From: Candidatus Omnitrophota bacterium
GTDB lineage: Bacteria; Omnitrophota; Gorgyraeia; Gorgyraeales; Gorgyraeaceae
NCBI GenBank assembly: GCA_013202925.1
Contig: JABMRA010000013.1
Coordinates: forward strand, 1-12,234
DNA length: 12,234 nucleotides
Direction: 5' to 3'
Shown: positions 7,084-12,234 of the stretch, piece by piece
Position numbering within the stretch: position 1 is the stretch's first letter
Layout: each line of letters opens with the position of its first letter
Position numbers and translations under genes: made by a program
The notes under the pieces: model-generated
Told to the model about the DNA's origin: nothing
What the model saw: only the letters and a program-made list of their open reading frames with translations
Database searches by the model: none

Positions 7084-8100
7084 TTATCTTTTGTTTCTTC
7101 TTATGTCCTCCGGCAGTTTTCCGAATATCATCCTGCCTGCCGCGGTCTGAAGCACGCTTCCTACGATCACTCGGACGTTCTGACCTATCGAGCGCCTCCC
7201 GTTATCCACCACCACCATAGTGCCGTCTTCGAGATAGCCCACGCCCTGATTATACTCTTTGCCCTCTTTTACAAGTCTTATATCCATGGTCTCGCCGGGT
7301 AACACGACCGGCCTCAGCGCATTCGCCAGTTCATTGACATTCAAGACCTTTACGCCCTGGATCTCCGCAACCTTATTAAGGTTGTAATCGTTAGTAAAGA
7401 CCTTTGCGCCCAGGACCTTCGCGAGCCTGACGATCTTGGCGTCCACCTCTTTCGTGTCACTAAAATCCTCATTGTGTATCTTTATGTCCATGTTAGGGTT
7501 CTTCTGGAGCTTAGCCAGGATATCCATGCCCCTCCTGCCGCGCGCCCGCTTCAAGGAATCGTCAGAATCAGCTATCCTCTGCAGTTCCTTCAGCACAAAT
7601 CGCGGGACAACAAACTTACCGTCAAGGAATCTGGTGTTGCATATATCTGCTATACGGCCGTCTATGATGACGCTCGTATCCAGGATAACAAACTCTTCTC
7701 TCTGGCCCTGCCTTGAAAACTTGACGTATGGGACAATGATATTGAATTCGTCCCTGCCCCGTATGGCCACTATCATGCCTAAATAACAAAACACCAGCGT
7801 AAGGACCACGCGCAGTGAATAAAGAAGCGTCTCATCCACCTGTATAAGGGCCAATGTATCAGAGACCAGCTTTGCCATTATAAGGCCAAATATAAGGCCA
7901 AAGACCGCTGAGGAAAGGCCCCTCACGGATACCTTTCTCATCGTAAACTCAATCACGATTATCGACAGCGCTATAATAAGACCGATTATTCCGCCCATGG
8001 CGCTATAGTCTACGTCTCCTGCCTGCACGAACGAACCTATCTGAAAACCTATTATCACACTCAATATGATGAAAAAAATACGTATGAATACCAGAGTCAT
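7084..8100 (-). CDS. YacL-like membrane protein with PIN nuclease and TRAM domains
   Basis: The 338-residue protein has four predicted membrane helices (about 5-22, 36-52, 63-80, 93-113). A cytosolic PIN domain follows (about 137-255), then a TRAM domain (about 265-327). The PIN acidic residues are D141 in ILDTSVIIDGR, E172, D220 and D238 in TNDYN, so a metal-dependent ribonuclease site seems intact. TRAM domains are OB-like RNA-binding folds. This is the architecture of Bacillus YacL, whose substrate I do not know to be settled. Its position before ispD-ispF matches the Bacillus order and strengthens the call. AAGGAGG sits five bases before the ATG. The gap to the upstream mlaD-like gene is almost filled by an inverted heptamer repeat. 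Confidence 0.9.
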   Translation of the reverse strand: MTLVFIRIFFIILSVIIGFQIGSFVQAGDVDYSAMGGIIGLIIALSIIVIEFTMRKVSVRGLSSAVFGLIFGLIMAKLVSDTLALIQVDETLLYSLRVVLTLVFCYLGMIVAIRGRDEFNIIVPYVKFSRQGQREEFVILDTSVIIDGRIADICNTRFLDGKFVVPRFVLKELQRIADSDDSLKRARGRRGMDILAKLQKNPNMDIKIHNEDFSDTKEVDAKIVRLAKVLGAKVFTNDYNLNKVAEIQGVKVLNVNELANALRPVVLPGETMDIRLVKEGKEYNQGVGYLEDGTMVVVDNGRRSIGQNVRVIVGSVLQTAAGRMIFGKLPEDIRRNKR

Positions 8101-8105
8101 GAAAT

Positions 8106-8112
8106 CCTCCTT
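8106..8112 (-). promoter_or_regulatory. Strong Shine-Dalgarno of the yacL-like gene
   Basis: AAGGAGG on the minus strand lies five bases before the ATG at 8100. It sits four bases from the inverted-repeat arm at 8117, so folding of that repeat could affect access to it. Confidence 0.75.
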
Positions 8113-8116
8113 ATGC

Positions 8117-8208
8117 AGCTATAAGTTATAAGCTTTAAGCTATAAGCAAAAAATAAAAAAGTTTTCTATCACTAAAACCTTACGGCTTACAGCTTAAGGC
8201 TTATAGCT
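8117..8208. repeat. Inverted repeat with AGCTATA-like heptamer arms, mlaD-yacL gap
   Basis: The left arm (8117-8147, 31 bases) reads as AGCTATA, AGTTATA, AGCTTTA, AGCTATA, then AGC. The right arm (8179-8208) on the other strand reads AGCTATA, AGCCTTA, AGCTGTA, AGCCGTA, then AG. The arms match at 24 of 30 positions and enclose a 31-base AT-rich spacer. The element starts four bases after the mlaD-like stop and ends four bases before the yacL Shine-Dalgarno. No terminator-type T-run follows the stem on the transcribed strand. Confidence 0.75.
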
Positions 8209-8212
8209 AAAA

Positions 8213-8938
8213 TCATTTCTTTTTCTCTTTCTTCTGCTTCGGCTTGTACAAGAGTTTCCACGGATTCTTTTTTATATCCAGGATCATATCATCGATATCA
8301 TTGTATAATTTATCGTCTGACATCAGCCGGCCTATGGTGCCTTTGCCCTCTTTGGCAAGGGTGATAAAATCTCTCAGTTCAGCAGTAACGGTCTCGAGGT
8401 TTGAAATCGTGTTCTTCAAAGAAATCATGACCTCTTCGTCACCTACAACCTCATTTACCGACTCTATCATGGTGTTTATCCTTGACAGCGTCTCTTTTGT
8501 CTCCCTGGTAAGCTCTTCTGTAGATATAGGGTCATTACCCCTCAGCGTATCTCCATGGCTTAAAAGCTTCACCTCCCTTGTCCCTGGAGCGATCTCAAGG
8601 TATTTCTCTCCCAATAGACCCAATGTATTTATGGTCGCGTCCGCATCTTCGTTGATCCAGGTATTCTGCGAGACCCATACCAGAACCCTCACCATCGGGC
8701 TGTTTTCCTTTTCGTCAAAATACACCTCTATTGCCTTTACCTCGCCGACCTCTACGCCCGCATATCTGACCGGCGCGCCAACGCTTATCCCGCTTGCAAA
8801 ATCAAAGATTATATTCAGGACGTAGCCGCGCTTGATGCCGTAAAAGTTCCCGATCGAGAATACTATGACCGAAAGGATCACTATGCCGATAAAAATAAAT
8901 ATGCCGACCTTCAACTCGAAATTTGACCTGGTAAACAT
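8213..8938 (-). CDS. MlaD-family MCE domain lipid-binding protein
   Basis: Predicted inner-membrane-anchored periplasmic subunit of an Mla-type phospholipid transporter. Counting from the first of two adjacent ATGs, a membrane anchor spans about 12-31 and one MCE domain about 38-118 (FDFASGISVGAPVRYAGVEVG, then the GLLGEKYLEI core). A long helical tail follows (about 141-195). After it come GKGTIGRLMSDD at 200-211, IKKNPWKLL at 223-231 and a poly-Lys end. The second ATG (8938) is preferred because AAGGAGG lies five bases before it but only two before the first (8941); the yacL-like gene uses the same five-base spacing. It is preceded by the cognate MlaF-type ATPase across a 131-base gap that holds an inverted repeat. 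No MlaE permease lies in the module. Confidence 0.88.
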   Translation of the reverse strand: MFTRSNFELKVGIFIFIGIVILSVIVFSIGNFYGIKRGYVLNIIFDFASGISVGAPVRYAGVEVGEVKAIEVYFDEKENSPMVRVLVWVSQNTWINEDADATINTLGLLGEKYLEIAPGTREVKLLSHGDTLRGNDPISTEELTRETKETLSRINTMIESVNEVVGDEEVMISLKNTISNLETVTAELRDFITLAKEGKGTIGRLMSDDKLYNDIDDMILDIKKNPWKLLYKPKQKKEKKK

Positions 8939-8943
8939 CATGA

Positions 8944-8950
8944 CCTCCTT
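8944..8950 (-). promoter_or_regulatory. Shine-Dalgarno that decides the mlaD-like start
   Basis: AAGGAGG on the minus strand lies two bases before the first ATG (8941) and five before the second (8938). The spacing favours the second ATG. Confidence 0.65.
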
Positions 8951-8956
8951 ATTTTT

Positions 8957-9054
8957 AGTAACCTGTAACCAGTAACTAGTAACCAGGGATTTTTAAAAAT
9001 ACTGTTTATATGACCTTTAAGTTTTTTATTCCTGGTTACTGGTTACGAGTTACT
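8957..9054. repeat. Inverted repeat with AGTAACC-like heptamer arms, mlaF-mlaD gap
   Basis: The left arm (8957-8987, 31 bases) reads AGTAACC, TGTAACC, AGTAACT, AGTAACC, then AGG. The right arm (9031-9054) on the other strand reads AGTAACT, CGTAACC, AGTAACC, AGG, and matches the last 24 bases of the left arm at 20 positions. The spacer is 43 bases and AT-rich. The left end is six bases from the mlaD Shine-Dalgarno. The arm length and layout equal those of the element at 8117-8208, although the heptamer differs. Confidence 0.75.
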
Positions 9055-9072
9055 AGCTGCTAGAGTGCAGGA

Positions 9073-9822
9073 TCATTTGCCTTCAGTAATTGGTCCTTTT
9101 GAGGCGCCTGTTATAAATTGTTTTACCAATGGGTCTTTTGTGTCCCTTATCTCCTTGGGTGTCCCGACCTCGACGATCTTCCCGTTATACAACATTGCGA
9201 TCCTATTCGCTATCTTGTAGGCGCTCACCATGTCATGCGTAACCGCGATGGAGGTCACTTTTAATTTATTGCTTAACTCTATGATCAAATCATTTATTGC
9301 ATCAGCCATGATAGGGTCCAGGCCTGTCGTAGGTTCGTCGTAAAGTATGATCTTGGGGTCATTGCATATGGCCCTTGCAAGCCCCACGCGCTTTTTCATG
9401 CCTCCGCTAAGTTCAGCAGGCATCAGGTCTTCAATGCCCTCCAGCCCCACGTGCTTCAATGCCGTGACGACCTTTTCGCGTATCAGGCCCTCCTCCATAT
9501 CCGTATGTTCCTTGAGGGTAAATCCCACGTTCTCGCCTACAGTCATTGAATCAAAAAGTGCTGAGCCCTGAAAAAGCACGCCAAAACTCAACCTGATCTT
9601 GTCAAGGTCCTTATCCTCTATACTTAAAATATCATTATTGTCTATTATGATCTGGCCGAAGTCCGGCTTAAGAAGTCCTACTATATGCTTCAGGAGCACG
9701 CTCTTACCGCAACCCGAACGGCCTATGATAACCGTCACCTCTCCGGAATTGATGATGAGGTTCAGGTTATCCAATACCCTGTTATTGCCGAATGATTTTG
9801 AAAGATTGATTATTTCTATCAT
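9073..9822 (-). CDS. MlaF-type ABC transporter ATP-binding protein
   Basis: ATPase of an Mla/MCE lipid transporter; it would energise lipid movement between inner and outer membranes. Numbering here counts from a GTG at 9834, four codons upstream of the chosen start. The Walker A GRSGCGKS is at 38-45, the Q-loop Gln at 89, the signature LSGGM at 142-146, the Walker B ILYDEP at 163-168 and the switch His at 200, so all catalytic parts are intact. The LSGGMKKRVGLARA stretch and DEPTTGLDP are typical of the MlaF group. The ATG at 9822 is chosen because GAGG lies six bases before it and the protein then begins MIEIINLSKSF; the GTG at 9834 overlaps the upstream stop. It follows the AsmA/TamB-like gene and precedes the mlaD-like gene. 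Confidence 0.9.
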   Translation of the reverse strand: MIEIINLSKSFGNNRVLDNLNLIINSGEVTVIIGRSGCGKSVLLKHIVGLLKPDFGQIIIDNNDILSIEDKDLDKIRLSFGVLFQGSALFDSMTVGENVGFTLKEHTDMEEGLIREKVVTALKHVGLEGIEDLMPAELSGGMKKRVGLARAICNDPKIILYDEPTTGLDPIMADAINDLIIELSNKLKVTSIAVTHDMVSAYKIANRIAMLYNGKIVEVGTPKEIRDTKDPLVKQFITGASKGPITEGK

Positions 9823-9828
9823 ACGTCG

Positions 9829-9832
9829 CCTC
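9829..9832 (-). promoter_or_regulatory. Ribosome-binding site that decides the mlaF-like start
   Basis: GAGG on the minus strand lies six bases before the ATG at 9822. The alternative GTG start at 9834 overlaps the upstream stop codon and has no comparable signal. Confidence 0.55.
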
Positions 9833-9833
9833 A

Positions 9834-10937
9834 CTAAAACTCTATGTTGTGCTCTATGCCGAAAAATTCCTCGTCCTCTTTCAGTTTCATCTTCAAATTT
9901 TCCATGCCCATCTTGTACTCCAGGCTTAACTCTTCCGGATTGTCTCTATGATAATACCTGGTGATCGGGTCGCGGGACATGGTCTTAAAGCCCACGCGCA
10001 CCTTATCGCTGATTGCCTTCTCCATGCTCAATTCGTCTTTGCCTTTTTTAGTTATGTCCCACCCATCCCAGACGATCCTCTTCATGTCAGACTTCACCCT
10101 GAGGCCGCTGAATAACTCGCCTTTGGCTAAATTTCTTAAATCCACGTATCCATCCACTGTAAGGTTGCTGTTGCCGTATCTGATATTGGAATCTACTATG
10201 TTTATAATAGGCCCGAATCCTTCCAATCTGACGCTGGCCAGATCATATTCTATCGGGCCGAGCTTCCCGTTTCTGCTTTCAAGCATACCGTCGGAAAAAA
10301 GGGTTGCAAAGGGCCCTTTAATACAAAAGGTGCCGTTCAGGATACCCATGGCAACATCCGGGTTTTTTACCTTCATGAGCTTCGTAATCTCCCTTATATC
10401 GGCCCTGTTGATCTCTAATCTGAGGTCTGCATTAAAAGGTCTTTCCAGGCTGCATCTGCCCTTTACTTCATACGCATTGCCCAAACGTAAAGACCTTACT
10501 TCTAACGTATCCTTTTCGATCTTGAAAGACATGCGCAAAGGCATGAATGGGGCCGCGTTTAACATCGCGTCCCTTGAAAGAAGCTTTCCTGAAAACCCGG
10601 TAACCCTATCTTCTTCGTCCCTGATAAACCGGCCCTTTACAATAAGATCTGCTGAAAATACCAAACCCTTAAGGTCTACCTCCCTTATCTTCCATTTAGA
10701 CAACACATAGCCATTGTTTAAAAAAGTTGCGTCCAAAGAGATGCCTTCTCTAAAAGGCTCGTCAGCAGAAAAATCGGAAAGATCAAATCCCTGCCATATC
10801 TCGGTCTGCAGCACAATGCCATCTTCATGGATAAAGACATTTTCGTAGATCCATGGTACGACAGAGACAAAGGCTGTAAAGAGCAGGATCACTAACAGCG
10901 TCAGCCTTATATTATGTCTGACAATCTGACGGCGCAT
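9834..10937 (-). CDS. AsmA/TamB-like envelope protein, single-pass (function unassigned)
   Basis: A 367-residue protein with one N-terminal membrane helix (about 12-30) and a large, mostly beta-strand-like extracytoplasmic part. Alternating hydrophobic strands and repeated G-x-hydrophobic turns run from about 65 to 290. The segment at about 197-270 (GILNGTFCIKGPF, then SRNGKLGPI, NIVDSNIRYG, LTVDGYVDLRNL) resembles AsmA/TamB/YhdP-type bridge-like proteins. The C-terminus (about 336-367) alternates polar and hydrophobic residues and ends in Phe, recalling the TamB end. It is much shorter than TamB. It directly precedes the MlaF-type ATPase, overlapping its possible GTG start, which suggests a role in lipid transport to the outer membrane. 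No clear Shine-Dalgarno precedes the ATG. Family membership is inferred from pattern, not established. Confidence 0.6.
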   Translation of the reverse strand: MRRQIVRHNIRLTLLVILLFTAFVSVVPWIYENVFIHEDGIVLQTEIWQGFDLSDFSADEPFREGISLDATFLNNGYVLSKWKIREVDLKGLVFSADLIVKGRFIRDEEDRVTGFSGKLLSRDAMLNAAPFMPLRMSFKIEKDTLEVRSLRLGNAYEVKGRCSLERPFNADLRLEINRADIREITKLMKVKNPDVAMGILNGTFCIKGPFATLFSDGMLESRNGKLGPIEYDLASVRLEGFGPIINIVDSNIRYGNSNLTVDGYVDLRNLAKGELFSGLRVKSDMKRIVWDGWDITKKGKDELSMEKAISDKVRVGFKTMSRDPITRYYHRDNPEELSLEYKMGMENLKMKLKEDEEFFGIEHNIEF

Positions 10938-10973
10938 AGTCTAGGTCTAGTTTTGCGCGCTGCGATCACGCGA

Positions 10974-12234
10974 TTATTTGAATATCAAATTCCCGTTTTT
11001 GACAGAGACCTTGGCTGTCTTATTCTTATCAAACTTCTTGGAGATGATCTCCTCTGCCAGCGGATCCTCCAGAAACCTCTGGATCGTACGCTTGAGAGGC
11101 CTTGCGCCAAAAACAGGATCGAATCCCTTTTCTATCAACAGGTCCTTAGCGTCTTCGTCTAACTCTATCTCTATATCCTGCTCCTTTAATCTATCCATAA
11201 CCTCTTTTAATTCTATCTCAACGATCTTGTAAAGATGTTCTTTCGTGAGACGGTGAAACACGATAATATCGTCTATCCTGTTTAAAAACTCGGGCTTGAA
11301 GGTCTTTTTTACCTTTTCAAGGAGCTGCTCCTTCATGTTCTTGTAGGTCATCTCCTCTTTTTCTGATCTAAAACCAATGGCGCCCTGTTTTCTAAAAATC
11401 TCTGTGCCTACGTTTGAGGTCATGATAAGGATCGTGTTTCTAAAATCCACCTTTCTTCCAAAACTGTCTGTAAGGCGTCCGTCCTCCATGACCTGGAGCA
11501 GGATATTAAATACATCCGGATGCGCCTTTTCTATCTCGTCTAGAAGCACTACTGAATACGGCCTGCGCCTCACCTTCTCTGTAAGCTGGCCTCCTTCTTC
11601 ATACCCGACATAACCCGGAGGCGCTCCAACGAGACGGGAGACATTGAACTTTTCCATATATTCTGACATATCAAGCTGAATAACGGCGTCTTCATCGCCA
11701 AACATAAATTCTGCAAGCTTTCTTCCAAGAAGCGTTTTACCCACACCGGTAGGCCCCATAAAAATAAATGATCCTATTGGTCTATTCGGATCTTTTATTC
11801 CGGCTCTTGAACGCTTAACAGCACTTGCGATAACATCTATGGCCTCTTCTTGTCCTATAACTTTTGACTTAAGCTCCTCTTTCATCATCATGAACTTGCT
11901 AGACTCTTTCTGCTCTAGTTTGAATACGGGAACCCCTGTCCACTTCGAAACTATAACAGCTATATCTTCTTCCGTTACAGTAAGAATTTTCTTTCTTTGC
12001 TTTTCAGTCCATTCTTTTTTTACTTTTAAAAGTTCTTCACGAGCTTTTCTTTCATCATCTCTAAACTTTGCTGCTTTTTCAAAATCCTGGCTTTTCACCG
12101 CATCTTCCTTTTCTTCACGAAGGTCTTCTATTCTTTCCTCCATCTTCTTTACGTTTAGAGGAACAGTCATAGTAGAAATCCTAACACGTGATCCCGCTTC
12201 ATCTATTAAATCGATTGCTTTATCCGGAAGAAAA
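10974..12234 (-). CDS. clpC: ATP-dependent Clp protease ATPase subunit ClpC, C-terminal part (5' end outside window)
   Basis: Hsp100 unfoldase that feeds substrates to the ClpP peptidase. The gene enters from the right edge; an internal ATG at 12170 is not its start, because the reading frame continues upstream with LPDKAIDLIDEAGSRVR, the conserved end of the first AAA+ domain. Counting from that Met, a UVR-type motif is at about 24-42 (VKSQDFEKAAKFRDDE), which distinguishes ClpC from ClpB and ClpA. The second AAA+ domain has Walker A GPTGVGKT at 139-146, Walker B VVLLDE at 207-212 and sensor 2 GARPLKR at 355-361. The IGF tripeptide at 265-267 is in the ClpP-docking loop, so partnership with ClpP is expected. 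The stop is 36 bases before the AsmA/TamB-like gene. Confidence 0.95.
   Translation of the reverse strand, partial: FLPDKAIDLIDEAGSRVRISTMTVPLNVKKMEERIEDLREEKEDAVKSQDFEKAAKFRDDERKAREELLKVKKEWTEKQRKKILTVTEEDIAVIVSKWTGVPVFKLEQKESSKFMMMKEELKSKVIGQEEAIDVIASAVKRSRAGIKDPNRPIGSFIFMGPTGVGKTLLGRKLAEFMFGDEDAVIQLDMSEYMEKFNVSRLVGAPPGYVGYEEGGQLTEKVRRRPYSVVLLDEIEKAHPDVFNILLQVMEDGRLTDSFGRKVDFRNTILIMTSNVGTEIFRKQGAIGFRSEKEEMTYKNMKEQLLEKVKKTFKPEFLNRIDDIIVFHRLTKEHLYKIVEIELKEVMDRLKEQDIEIELDEDAKDLLIEKGFDPVFGARPLKRTIQRFLEDPLAEEIISKKFDKNKTAKVSVKNGNLIFK

Noticed and set aside
8244..8825. Plus-strand open frame of 193 codons
   Set aside because: It is the antisense of a well-supported MCE-domain gene with a strong Shine-Dalgarno.
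8988..9030. Promoter in the AT-rich spacer upstream of mlaD (TATAAA-like word on the minus strand)
   Set aside because: No convincing -35 hexamer at the right distance. AT-rich spacers give such words by chance.
8957..9054. CRISPR-like or attachment-site repeat
   Set aside because: The units are 7 bases and adjacent with no spacers, and no integrase or cas gene is present.
9961..10710. Plus-strand open frame of 249 codons
   Set aside because: Antisense of the AsmA/TamB-like gene, whose reading frame is continuous, overlaps neatly with mlaF and has an N-terminal anchor. The plus frame has no family features.

Overview
The window is a compact bacterial chromosome segment of about 12.2 kb. All thirteen genes lie on the minus strand with short or no gaps, so transcription runs from the right edge to the left edge. 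Base composition looks like the mid-40s % GC by eye. The organism is probably diderm, because it has an Mla/MCE lipid-transport ATPase, an MCE substrate-binding protein and an AsmA/TamB-like protein. It also carries ClpC and a YacL-type PIN-TRAM membrane protein in a gene order known from Firmicutes. This mix, the gene order and the short intergenic repeats would fit an uncultured lineage such as Omnitrophota or a relative. That assignment is an inference, not a demonstration.

In transcription order (right to left) the layout is as follows. (1) The 3' two-thirds or so of clpC, cut by the window edge. (2) A cell-envelope lipid module: a single-pass AsmA/TamB-like protein, an MlaF-type ATPase and an MlaD-type MCE protein. 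No MlaE permease is present. (3) A YacL-like PIN-TRAM membrane protein, then ispD and ispF (two steps of the MEP isoprenoid pathway) and cysS (cysteinyl-tRNA synthetase). (4) tmk (thymidylate kinase) and holB (DNA polymerase III delta'). (5) An arginine block: argD, argF and the first 198 codons of argG, cut by the left edge.

The coding genes are ordinary housekeeping genes with intact motifs. I found no RNA gene, CRISPR array, insertion sequence or defence system, and no stretch over 300 bases without a gene. The unusual signal is in the gaps. Three gaps (mlaF-mlaD, mlaD-yacL, holB-argD) are almost filled by long imperfect inverted repeats. In two of them the arms are tandem heptamers of different sequence (AGTAACC-like and AGCTATA-like) in the same layout: stop codon, arm, AT-rich spacer, arm, strong Shine-Dalgarno, start codon. 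A fourth gap (tmk-holB) holds a 7-8-mer array without an inverted partner, and this array encodes the last tmk codons. The holB-argD element folds on paper into an outer stem enclosing two hairpins, with a third hairpin next to the argD start. A GCCT-repeat/hairpin tract also sits in frame inside cysS as a likely linker insertion.

The order clpC ... yacL-ispD-ispF ... cysS parallels the Bacillus order clpC-radA-disA-yacL-ispD-ispF-gltX-cysE-cysS, with the lipid module where radA-disA would be.
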